The notes under the pieces: generated by a model | What the model was told of the DNA's origin: nothing | What the model saw: the letters and a program-made list of their open reading frames with translations, nothing else | Database searches by the model: none | Made by a program: the position numbers and the translations under genes | From: Eleusine coracana subsp. coracana | Taxonomy: Eukaryota > Streptophyta > Magnoliopsida > Poales > Poaceae | Length of the DNA stretch: 64,000 nt | Assembly: GCA_032690845.1 (NCBI GenBank) | Contig: CM064421.1 | Location: 36,136,963 to 36,200,962 of the forward strand | Direction: 5' to 3' | Shown here: in pieces, positions 44,670 through 55,944 of the stretch | How the letters are laid out: each line of letters opens with the position of its first letter | Position numbering within the stretch: the first letter of the stretch is position 1

Positions 44670-47600
44670 AGACATTGCAGTGCTCGTGGCGGCCGTGGCA
44701 TCAATCGGTAATATGTTGCAAGGATGGGATAACGCCAGCATCGCAGGTACTTCGTCCTTTGTTCTAGTTTCCAGCATTAAAAGAGACGACTAGCTAGTCT
44801 AAATAACAAACAAATAGCACTGGTGCACATGCGAAGAATGAAGATATGAATAATCATTGGATAATTTATTCTAGGATCAGATTAATTACTTTTTAACTGC
44901 ATAGCATATTTTATGAGTAAAGGGAGTTTAATTAAAATATTTACCAAGCAAATTAAAGATCATGCTAAAATAGTTTGATGTGCACATTTTTTAATATAGA
45001 AAATACAAGATGTCTAATACGTACGAGTCTTGTTTCTATTTGATGTAGAATAATTAGGTATAGCTTTTCTAGAAAATTAACTTGCATTTAAATTATTCCA
45101 CTGTTAGAATTAATGTACTTATTCTGTTATCATTTATACATTATTATATGTGTTTTGAAGTTTTGATTACAAATGAGGACAATGCAACACATTTTTTTAT
45201 TTTGCTAACTGACATGATAAGTTGGTCTACCTCTTTACAGTTGCTATGATTTATATAAAGAAGGAGTTTAACTTGCAAAATGCACCGTCTATGGAAGGAT
45301 CTATCATGGCAATAAGTCTTGTTAGTGCCACACTAGTCACAACCATCTCTCGGGTGCTGGTAAACAAATTGGGGAGGCGATGGATGTTATTCGCCTCAGC
45401 TGCTTTATTCTTTATCAGCGCTGTCCTCACAATATTTATTTGGGATGTGTATATGTTGCTCTTCATCAGATTCATTACAGGAGTTAGCATCAGCTTGGCT
45501 GTGACAATTGCCCCACTATATATCTCAGAGATTGCTCCTCCAAACAAAAGAGGACTATTGAATACATTTCCTCAATTTACTGGTTTGGTGGGATGTTCTT
45601 ATCATATTGTGCGGGTTTCTGCATATCTCTAAAGTTGAATCCTGATTGGAGGACAATGCTTATAATCCAATCAATCAATTCGGCCATCTATCTTATATTG
45701 ATTCTTTTAATTTTACCTGAGTCTCCCAAGTGGCTTGTGAGTCGAGGAAGAGTGGGTGAGTCTATAAAAGTTTTACAAAGTTTACGAATGACACAGGATG
45801 TCGAAGGTACATGCATTTCTACCAATAAGTTAATGTTGTATTTCTCTACTCTTACTCTTAGAGTGGAAATTAATAGGTTCATTTTAAATTGTTTTGATTG
45901 ATGCTAATGTTTTCTATATTTTTGTGCAGTCGAAGTGGCTCTTCTTGTTGAGGGCTTGAGATGTAGTCAAACACCACATATAGAAGAATATATGATTGGT
46001 CATCATGATGCAACCATTGATAATAAATTGATTTCTAATGAAGAAATTGTAAAATTGTATGGACTTGAAGAGGATTCGTGTTGCATTGCTTATCTAGTTG
46101 ATCCACAGAGCACACATGATAAAATCATTAGTCTTTCTGGTCATTCAAGGTTACCATTGGATCCAATTGTGGATCTAATTGGAAGTGTCAACCAAATAAT
46201 TCCTGAGGTAAGATAATTGTTTCTTTCTAATTGTATTTTTAGTTGTCATAAACTTGAAAATTTTAGACATATGCTTTTGTTTTTTTATGTACTCCATTTG
46301 ACTCACCTAATATCATCAGATTATACCATTAGACATAACAAATGACATGTTCATGATAGAAGGAAAGCAACGTATTTGATGATGAGGTAGAAGATATTGA
46401 GCTAAGTGTAGGTGATGAGGAGAATCAGATTGAATCCCTAGAGCATGTAATAAATTGCAACGAAGATGATATTGAGGATAGTCTCTACAATCCTCTTCTA
46501 AACCGATCAATAGAGAGAGATGATGATTTAGTTTCAAATCATGGAAGTGGTGTAGGCATAAGAAGAAAAGGTAGTAGTCTAGCAATTGGTGGAGGGTGGC
46601 AGCTAGCTTGGAAATTACCTACAGATAATTGTTCCAATGGAAAGTTTCAAAATGGGATACAACGGATGTATATACATCAAGAAGTTTCACAAAGTGTGCA
46701 CGAGTCAAGATTGAATGTTTCTCTAGGTGACAAATTTATCCAAGCTGCTGCATTGGTCAATAATTCAGTTCTCCCAAAGGATCAGATCGAGAAATATAAG
46801 GTTGATCTTGCAAAGTTTGAACAATCAAATGAAGCTCATATTAACACAAGGTGGAGTGATCTATTAAAACCAGGAGTAAGGCGTGCATTGATAGTAGCTA
46901 TTGGAATACAATTGCTCCAACAGGTATTATGTTTTTTATATGATTACCAAGTAACTATATATACATTACAACATATATTTTTTAATAATTATTTCAACAT
47001 ATAATATATGATTTTTTTATACCTTCTTTTCTAGTTTGCTGGAATAAATGGTGTTCTCTACTACACACCTCAAATACTTGATCAAGCAGGTGTTGATTTT
47101 CTTCTTTCAAATATTGGTCTTAGTCCTGATTCAGCCTCAATTCTGATAAGTGCTGCTACAACACTATTGATGCTTCCTTTCATTGGTATTGCTATGTGGC
47201 TCATGGATCGTACTGGGAGAAGGTCAGTATGCCACCTCTTTACCATCAATTGATTACCATTGCTTCAATTTTGATTCATTACATAACAATATGATAAATT
47301 ATACTTCTTCTATATATGCAACTTCTTCTCCGCACCATACCTATCCTGCTAGTAGCACTTATCATTCTGGTTGTTGTGAACATTGTGACTTTGAGCACTA
47401 AACTTCATGCCATTCTCTCAACTATCAGTGTTGCCGTCTATTTGTGTTTTTTTGTTCTCGGGTTTGGGCCAATACCAAATATTTTATGTGCAGAGATTTT
47501 TCCTACTAATGTTCGTGCTATCTGCTCAACAATATATGGCCTGACATTCTGGATATATGATATTATCGTCACATAATTGATGAGATCGATTGGACTCGCA

Positions 47601-47777
47601 GGAGTTTTTGGGATTTGTGCTATAGTTTGTGTTTTGGCTCTGATATTTGTGTATTGCAAGGTGCCAGAAACAGGAGGTGCACCTGTGGAAGTCATTGTGG
47701 AATTCTTCTCACTTGGATTACCAGCTAATCAAAGTATCCAGAAAAAAGAGAATCCATCAGACCCAGTCAAAAATTGA
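44670..47777 (+). pseudogene. Decayed tonoplast monosaccharide transporter (TST/MSSP) gene
   Basis: The family moves sugars into the vacuole by proton antiport and has 12 membrane spans with a large central loop. Exons can be read at about 44670-44746 (ASIGNMLQGWDNASIAG), 45241-45806, 45930-46207, 46360-46923, 47035-47222 and 47322-47777. Family blocks include RFITGVSISLAVTIAPLYIS, PESPKWLVSRGR, GIRRKGSS in the loop, FAGINGVLYYTPQIL and GFGPIPNILCAEIFPT. Lesions: no in-frame ATG for the first exon (the nearby ATG is in another frame), a one-base frameshift near 45580-45592, no AG at the expected acceptor around 47319-47322, and TAA at 47574-47576 with a few family residues missing after it. 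It is most likely dead. Confidence 0.88.
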
Positions 47778-48914
47778 GAAGAGATCTTTGTAGACATATT
47801 TGTTTTGAGTTAACATATGTAGACATACTTTTTTCACTTTATACTCATGTGTAAGGATTTTATAAAGTTGTACTCTAAATTTTAAATCAATATTATTCTC
47901 AACTTTTCTGCCATCTTCTGTTTGGGTTGAGTAATGTATTATTGTTTTATCCAAAGTAATTTACTACAATGAGTCAACTGCAAGTGATATGTTAAAGTGA
48001 TTTGAGTTTGAATCATAAGATTGAAACTATGAAGATCTAGTAAAATGGCCTCGCGGGTTATTAAAACAGAGTCAATAAATTCTGCTGTGAGTGAAACATT
48101 TGTTATTTTTATATGTAAACATACCAAGGACCCATATAAATGGAGAAAGTTTCATGGCCGGAAAGAATAGCAAAATCAATGCTTTAAGCAGTGAATGAAT
48201 ATATGAGAAAAGAGAATAGCGACCCTTGTCAAAGAGGTGCAACGTGTTTACAGATTCTTCTCTGGCAGAAGACAATATTTTAGAAATCAGGGAGAGGAGA
48301 TATGTTAATAAGAAAATCTGTAATTACCAATAAAAAAAATCCTGCAATTGGTTATAAGAAAACCACGTCATGGTGAAAAACGTTTAAGAGTCTGAATCCC
48401 GAATTGACAAATGTCGTCATACGAATGCTGTAGCTGCCTCAGGTCTAACAGGCCGTGCAATTTGCTGAAATAGGTGTCAATTGTTTCTTTGAGTATTATA
48501 ATCAGCTATTTCGATGAACTGGCAGAACACTACTAGTAGATAAAGAGAACTTAAACATGTTGGTATACGAAGCATTATCCAAATAAAATACACTGATTCT
48601 AGAAAAAGAACTGAAGAAGGTTAACGACACAAGACTTATGTACAAATCTGATTTTCCCTACAACTTCATCCTTAACATTAGTATATTATATGTACAAATG
48701 CATACTGCGAATTGATTTTCTCTTACGAACATGAATAATTAACCCGAGTGAATTTGATGGATCACATCAATCTCATAATCTATTGGCATCAACATCTACC
48801 AGAACACAACAAGTGATCTTCACCGGAGTCCAACGAGGTTGCACACGCACCTGTTGGCCGCAGATGGTGAAGTGGCAGACAAACGGTACCGCCTGTGTCG
48901 ACAGGCTGTGCAAT
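47778..48914. other. Intergenic AT-rich stretch
   Basis: No gene, MITE or RNA gene is supported. The last roughly 150 bp before 48915 should be the 3' untranslated region of the minus-strand RING-H2 gene. Confidence 0.5.
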
Positions 48915-49511
48915 TTAAGGCAGGAAGCCGGCAGCCCTGTCGCCGCTGGCGCCGGACGACGAAGATGATGCCTCGCACTTGCCGCACCGTGCGGCGGTCT
49001 CTGGCGGCAGCTTGGGCGGCGCGTCGACGTCGAGGACGCAGCGGCATGATGGGCAGGATGAATGGGCGCGGAGCCAGATGTCGACGCAGGCGACGTGGAA
49101 GCCATGGCCGCACGGTGGCAGAACGCGGACCTCCTCCTTGGCCTCGAACTCCGACAGGCAGATGGCGCACTCCGCGAGGATCCTCTCCTCCTCCGCCGAC
49201 GCCGACGCCGCGCCGCCCCCGCGCGCGGCGACGGCGGCCGCCACGGCGTCCTCGTAGGCCAGCTTCGGCAGCGCCCTCAGCGCCTTCTTCTTCAGCCCCT
49301 TGCTCGCCGCGGACGACGGAGCGGCGACGCGGCGATTGCGCGTGTAACGGGTGATGGCGGCGAGGCCGATGACGCAGATGAGCGCGCAGAGCAGCGCGGC
49401 GAGGATGACGACGACGTTGGAGTTGACGGCGAGCGGGTCCGGCGGCTCCGCGGCGGGGAGGGTCGGGTACTGGCCGGAGTTGGTCTGCAGGAGGCGCCGC
49501 GCTGACGCCAT
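48915..49511 (-). CDS. ATL-type RING-H2 finger E3 ubiquitin ligase (198 aa, intronless)
   Basis: ATL proteins are membrane-anchored ubiquitin ligases, often rapidly induced by stress or elicitors. Residues 33-53 (VVVILAALLCALICVIGLAAI) form one membrane span near the N-terminus. A basic stretch (KGLKKKALRALPKLAYED) follows, the position of the usual GLD-type motif. The RING-H2 has C115, C118, C134, H136, H139, C142, C153 and C156 with the ATL spacing C-x2-C-x15-C-x1-H-x2-H-x2-C-x10-C-x2-C, plus W146 for E2 contact. The single exon and length near 200 residues suit the family. The Ser-rich tail may be a regulatory region. Targets cannot be told from sequence. Confidence 0.95.
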   Translation of the reverse strand: MASARRLLQTNSGQYPTLPAAEPPDPLAVNSNVVVILAALLCALICVIGLAAITRYTRNRRVAAPSSAASKGLKKKALRALPKLAYEDAVAAAVAARGGGAASASAEEERILAECAICLSEFEAKEEVRVLPPCGHGFHVACVDIWLRAHSSCPSCRCVLDVDAPPKLPPETAARCGKCEASSSSSGASGDRAAGFLP

Positions 49512-50969
49512 TGGCCGGATCAGGGACAGGGGAATGCGAAAGGGATCAAGGGACGGGGAGGCCGAGAGTTATGGCCAACAGTAGTAGCTGCTGAACTCAA
49601 CTCATCAGTTGGGAGTCGGGCAGTTGGAACTTGAACGCGCCAAGGCAAAGCACGTGTCACGGGCCCCGCCGCACGACTCTGTCGTGTACCGTGTAACGCG
49701 CGCCTGAGCATCGGGGAATCCGCCGTGACGCCGGCGAGATTTGCTGGGTGCGAGCGCTGAGCGCAGCCGGTCGCGTAGGCCGTAGTAGTGCGGGGCCGCG
49801 ACGAGGCGATGGGTACATGGACGGCTGCCGATCGCGCGCGCTAGGACGCCATGATGGCAGCTCGGGACCGTTTCGTTCCCTCGCACGGCTCGTAGGGTGG
49901 GGGAGTCGTCGTTGCCGTGATGAGCGCACGGACACGGAGATGGTTGGCAGATGTTGCGTCCGTCAAATCATTCAATCAGGCATCCTCGATGCTCAATCCC
50001 GATGGACCGTACCATAGCGGAGGTGTGACAGGAAGCTGGAATTCTGGAAGCTTCTGCCTTTCCAGATTTTTTGTGTTCTCGGGTCAGACTGCCAGCATCA
50101 GCATAGAGTGCACTGGGAAAAAAGAGAGAGGTTCAGTGAGACGCAAAGGTGGTCGTTGGCTTGTATATCATTTCTCAGCCAAATTAAGTTGATTTTTGTA
50201 GGATCTTCGAAGAAGAGCGAACAAGGGAAGTTTGTACATCATAGATGTTTCGATCCAAGTAATAATACTATGCTACTATATTCAACGAATATTCTCATGC
50301 AAACCATTATCAATTATCCTTTTGCTCACAGGATCGGTAATAGCGTGTTCTCGCGGAAATCGGTAGCGGTGGACTAGTGGCGCAATCTTTTGTCAACTTT
50401 TAATGGGGCACGATCAGTCTACGCAAGGTAGAGATGCCGAGGCAGCAGTAACAGAAAAAGCTTTTAATCCGTTGCACAGGAAGAAGATAAGTGTACTCAT
50501 CACAAGAAACCAATGATCACTGCACTTTACATGTGGTCCGAAAGAATAGTGAGTGCAAGCAGTGTGATTCTACCGAAAAGGCAAATCATGCCACCCTGCT
50601 AGCTTCATGCACTTGCACTTGGTACTTTATAGCTACAGGCCCACAGCTGTCACGAGGATCAAAGATAAGTGTTACTGTAATCACTATCTTCACGATAGTT
50701 ACATATCCAATGTGCCAATTCACAGGGTATACTAGATTGCTTAATAAACAAAAGTTGTAAAAGTTCCGTATGGCAATTTCACCCGATGCAAAATTCAATC
50801 AGTTCCAGATCGATTGAAGTGCTTATCATGTTACATGGCAACTGTGATTTCCAGATCTCTACCAGAAAAAAAAAGTTACTGACACGATCTAAGAGAGTGC
50901 TGCTGGATTTCCTAGTCGAGGCGAAATCAGCAGTCTAATCGCAAGAGATATTTAGTGCCACAGATTTGC
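49512..50969. other. Promoter side of the RING-H2 gene and 3' flank of OST1
   Basis: GC-rich sequence to about 49900 is likely the leader and promoter of the ATL gene; the rest is AT-richer and ends with the 3' untranslated region of the ribophorin gene. No further gene was recognised. Confidence 0.45.
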
Positions 50970-53900
50970 TCAAATCTCACTGACGTACTCTAGAAGAGAT
51001 TCGACCTCTTGCCTTAAGGCAGCAATTTTCTGTTGCTGCTGGGCAATCCTGTTTTCAACATCCTGCCCACGCAGCTTCTTCTCAAAGCTATCAACAACAG
51101 TGGAATGCCTAGTCATGAGCTTCTCCTGCATCTCTCTCTCCTTTGCAATCAAGTCCTCTACCTGCATCACAAAGGAAACAGTAACCAAAATGGAACATTT
51201 GTCCCTAACAACTAGTATCAGGTTCGAATTACTTGAGAGGTGGTAAGAAACAATAGTGTGACATTATATCTTGGTACATAACAAACCTTTGGCCATATCT
51301 GATAAGACTGGGGAGATGACTGTAGAGATGTCAACAACGGCTTCAGCTCTTTCGATAGCTCCTTAAATTGCGCATCAGCAGCTTTACGAGCTGCCTTGCA
51401 TGTTTGAGTGTCTCCTGTCCTTGATAGATCGCGCAGTGAGTCTTCCAGTTTATCATGGACCGCCAAGTATTGCTCAAAGACGCCCTGGATTTTCTGAACA
51501 GTAGCTTGCACCTGTATCAAAAAGCATGAAAATTAACACTCTTACAAGATCAAAAGAATAATAGGAGCCCATACTGCAGTAAATCAAGAACTCAACTCCA
51601 GTCAATCATCAAGTGTGGATTCACAATTAGCAAAGAATGATCGGTGGTAAGTGCATTCAGATTTATAGTTCACTGCATGGATGCTACCATGGTCACATTC
51701 CCACTCTTCTCATTCCTCTCATTAGTTGCTAACCCAATCCAGTATTATTTGCCCCCACACAACAATCAAAACACATTAGGTGGAAAAAGAACAGACTAGC
51801 ATTACTATCTGGTGAAATGTCACAGTGCATTAATACTTCCCTAATTAGTATATTATACTATATTATCCCCACAAATAACTGCAACAATCAAAACACATTG
51901 GGTGGAAAAAGAACAGACAGCATTACTATCTGGTGAAATGTCCAGTGCATTAATAGTTCCCTAATTAGTATATTATCCCCACAAATAACTGCAACCTTGC
52001 TCTGACTTACGAGTGACCATTTCACATTTTAAAACTGTTTTTTGCTGATGATGAAAATACCAACAGTAAGTATGCATTCAAAACCCTGCTTAATTTGATT
52101 TGCAAAAATTATCATATGCCCAGCACTCTTGAGGAGAATCTGGCACATTATATAAGAAAATATCACATCATCCTGCTTAATCTGGTTTGTAAAACAATCA
52201 CAAATATTGATGCTTAGAACTCTGAGGATTCCCAGAGGCATCAGATAACAAAAATATCGCAGCAAAGCAGGCCAAAAGAAAAAAGTTACATGCAAATATA
52301 AAACAGTTTTCAGTAAGGCATCACATAACAGTTTTCAGCTGCAAAAACAAATACCTCATCCCACTGCAGCTTGGCCAAGTAGGAAGGAGAGTTCTTGGAG
52401 ATTGACATGTCAGTGCGCATGTAAGCAATACAGGCAACAAACAGGAGGAAGAAACCAGTGATGAGCATCATCGGCTCTCTGAGCAAGGATATAATACTGA
52501 ATCTGTAGTACACCTGCATAGTGAAATTAATCATCAAATAAATAAGCACCAGTTCAGAGGTATCAATAAACAAACAATTTAAATCATCAAAAGACACAAT
52601 TAAGCCTTTCACAAGAAGCTTTAGCACTGTTGTATTGGTAACCAGTACTTCCAACTTCTGAAACAGATAATTTGGTTGGATATAATGGCTTATCACAAAA
52701 TTACCCTTTCCAGAAAGCAATTGGCCATAATACATCAAACAGTATTATATCTGACAATTAACCTGGAAATACAGATTGTGCTCTGGAATAACATCAGGCT
52801 TCTCCAAGACAACAACAGGCCTTCCCACAATGTCAAGATGTGAATACTTCACCTGCACCATAGACCACTGCCTATATTAAAAAGGAAAACAATAGAATAA
52901 AAACCAGAGATATATTTGCTACATCATCCAGTGAAAAATCACCTCCTGCCATTGCTTGATTGGAAAGGGAACTGAAGCTTCAATATCCTTTGAACCTTCA
53001 GGTAGAACAACCTATTCAACAACACAGATACTTACAAGCGGGAAGTGAAAGTTAAATATAATATAATCAATATAAGGAGTCAAGGACATGAGAAACTAAT
53101 AGCACATAAAAACCAGTACTTCTACGAATTCCTGTTCTAAGGCTCAGACAATAAGGCGACACTTCTGATTGGCTGAAGTGCAACGAGATAAAAGTATGAA
53201 ATCATGAGAGTAAATATAAATATATATTTTTTTAAAGAAGCCAAAAAATTATTGGCCAACTCATCTGCAAACTGTAATGTCTGATAAGGTTTGAACTGAG
53301 CAACTGCAATTTTGCAGATTAAAGTGTAGAATACAAATAGACAGCAGAGAGCAATATTTGTCTGATGCACGTTCATAACATACCTTCACAATAAGCTTTT
53401 CGATGAGAATCTCCTCCATAGGAGAACCAAATGTGATATTGAGGAACCTCTTTCCATCAGAAGTGAAAACAAAATCTTGAAGAGGTACACCATAACCAAT
53501 GGTAAAGGTTGTTTGCCACCCACCAAACAATGGAAACCTTGGTTCAATTTCCAGCTGAGTCTGAAATAAGAAAGCTTGGTTTAGAAAACTATTCGCCAGG
53601 TGACGCTAAAACATCTTTGATTAAAAATGAAATACAACAGGAGTACCTTCTTAGAATCACCCCACAAATGTGATGTGGAAATATTACCAATCTCATCTCT
53701 GTAATAAATGGAGTGGGCTCTTGGAGGCAGTCTAGCAATAAGATGCCTAAAAGATGAAACCCCTCTAACATAAGGTCTAGATTGATAATCAATCCTGCAG
53801 CAAGAATGGGCAATTTAGACACTCAAAGGAATGATTAATCTCTCCAGTTACAGGTTGAGCTGCTAAAGTAAAAACAGATGTCGTGAACAGCAACGAACCT

Positions 53901-55334
53901 GGAAAATTCACCCTTAAGTCTGGCACCACCGTGGATGATGTTGTAATGTTCCGTAATTTGTACATTTCCCCAGTGAGATATCTCAATCTCCCTTACAACT
54001 TCCTTTGCAACTGCAAAAGGATTGTTGTTCTCGAAGTGTACAATCACAGGTGAGTAGGAAAACGGGGGAAGATCTTGAAATGGTCCATATTTTAGCTCTG
54101 AATCCACAAGTTTTGCATTCTGCCTTGTGTATGATTCAACCCTCCCGCCAGGCAATCTGATGGTAAGTGTCTGTGTTTTAACAGGGTATGGTGAGAGGTA
54201 GTGAGCACTATCCTGATAGACAACAAGTTGTGCTTCAGCTTGAGTGATTTCTTCTGGGAATGGTTGAAGAGAGTGAGTGAACACAGTCAGGACATCCAAA
54301 TGCAGAGTCTTCCCCTTTTCCAAAGGTTTGGGTAGCAATGCTGAAAAGAATGTTAGTTCTGGGGGAGCTCCAGAAGGCTGAACAACTTCAATCGGCAGAA
54401 CAATACTCTGACCCTTCAGTTTTCCTTCACTACCAAATGCTCTTATAGCTGCTAAGTTCTTGGCTTGGATATTGGGGAAAGCCAGTAAAACTTGAGAGAC
54501 AGGGTCTGGCCCAACATTTTCAACCTAAACAAAATGGTGACCATGTAAGTTTAGGTGTAACAGCAGTATCCTAGCATATCACACATGCATGTTCAAGTCT
54601 GATTCTATCCAGATATGAGTGCTTACAGGAGACATGATAATGTTCAGGTTTTAGGATAGATACAACAAGCATATATTTCCGATAGTGAGTCAGTGACACA
54701 TGTCAACCTACTTCAACTATGGAACAAGGTTACATTGATGACCATGCTTCAAAGGAGTAAATCAAGCAAGCACCCACTAGAAATTTGTTTTGAAAGATCT
54801 TACTAAATTACATGGGACCGAGAATTGGCCATATTGAAATTTTGGCAGTAGTATTGAATAACCGGCTGTAGGCATTGGTTCATACAGGGTTCATACGTGA
54901 AATGCTAAATTCATAACACAATCGCAGTAAATTAATCATGCTAATCAGACACTCGCACGTTGCAAACAGCAAGCTACTAAGAGAGGGCTAGTACAACAGG
55001 CCGCAACAGTTCATAGCGACTCAGCGATGGACAATTAACACTAAGAAACAAAGCGCGGCAACACACCTTGAGCGAAGCGAGGACGCGAACGATATGTGAA
55101 GTCAGATCAACCTGCAAGGACAGAGAAGAACCCGCGCAGCGTTAGATCCGAGGCAGCTAAGGCGGGGAGACGGGAGTTTCAGACTCCGAGATCTGGAGGA
55201 GCAGGAGGCCCACTAACCCTTCGCTCTGCCTTGGAGATGACGAGGTCGGCGTGCGCGGCGGAGGCGAGGACGCCGACGAGGACGGCGAGGAGGAGGAGGG
55301 TGCCTCGGCGGAGAGGCGGCAGCGGCGTCGCCAT
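50970..55334 (-). CDS. OST1: Ribophorin I / oligosaccharyltransferase subunit 1 (615 aa)
   Basis: A subunit of the ER complex that transfers the lipid-linked oligosaccharide to Asn in nascent proteins. Ten exons, all in phase: 55218-55334, 55067-55111, 53899-54524, 53647-53794, 53384-53560, 52943-53011, 52763-52852, 52355-52513, 51287-51511 and 50970-51161. Residues 1-29 form a cleavable signal peptide (RGTLLLLAVLVGVLASAAHA) followed by DLVISKAERRV. The luminal part contains SGAPPELTFFSALLPKPLEK, LPGGRVESYTRQNAK, HWGNVQITEHYNIIHGGA and GVSSFRHLIARLPPRAHSIY. One membrane span lies at about 438-456 (PMMLITGFFLLFVACIAYM), and a cytosolic coiled-coil tail (LIAKEREMQEKLMTRHST, QQQQKIAALRQEVESLLEYV) ends the chain. 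No lesion was seen. It is head-to-head with PIG-F. Confidence 0.97.
51761..51995. repeat. Tandem duplication of ~110-120 bp inside an OST1 intron
   Basis: The segment starting AACAATCAAAACACATT at about 51761 is followed by a close second copy at about 51883. Both contain GGTGGAAAAAGAACAGAC, ATTACTATCTGGTGAAATGT, CAGTGCATTAATA and CCCTAATTAGTATATTA. Differences are a few small indels and substitutions, so the duplication is fairly recent. It lies in the intron between exons 52355-52513 and 51287-51511. Confidence 0.85.
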
Positions 55335-55944
55335 CCTCCCGCGGGCAGATCGCGTCGGGGACTCTTCGCTGCGAGATGTGGGAGGAGACGCTTTAAACCC
55401 TCGTCGGGCGTGCCGCGTGCGTGCGCAAGAGGTTGCGCGGCCGGTCGGGTCAGCCCATTCCAGTGGGTTTTGCTTTTTTTTTTTTTTTTTGGACGTGTGA
55501 TCTGGGTCTGTTCTGTATTTTCATGAAGCATGTGACAACTACAAACATGTTCGAATTTTGCTATATTTGCAGGTAAATTTCGACATATTTCAATTATTTC
55601 AAAAGAAATGATACGACCCACCCCAATGTGTTAGTTATCGGGGATCCAAAGTACAGTAGTACCTACAGAGATTAATTTTTTATAAAATCGAGATCAGTAT
55701 TTTTGCTCTGACGTCAAACGGACTGTTTTTCTGATTTCTGATTGGTGCACCTCGTAATAACGAGTGTAACGAACCGAAAGGGTCCGGCCCGGCCACGCGG
55801 ATCCCATCCCAATCGACCAGAGAAGAAGCAAAGCGGCCGCGCAAGGCTGCCCCGGCGAACGCCCTCCGGCCGGCGTTGGGGAAGACGCCGCCGCGGCGTT
55901 CACTTTCGCGCGTGTCCCGTAACCTCCCCACGCACGGCCCCGCC
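55335..55944. promoter_or_regulatory. Shared divergent promoter region of OST1 (minus) and PIG-F (plus)
   Basis: The two start codons face away from each other and are 610 bp apart, so the leaders and promoters must share this segment. It includes a T-tract around 55475-55490 and a GC-rich part at 55780-55930 next to PIG-F. No canonical TATA box was found at a fitting distance from either ATG. Confidence 0.55.
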
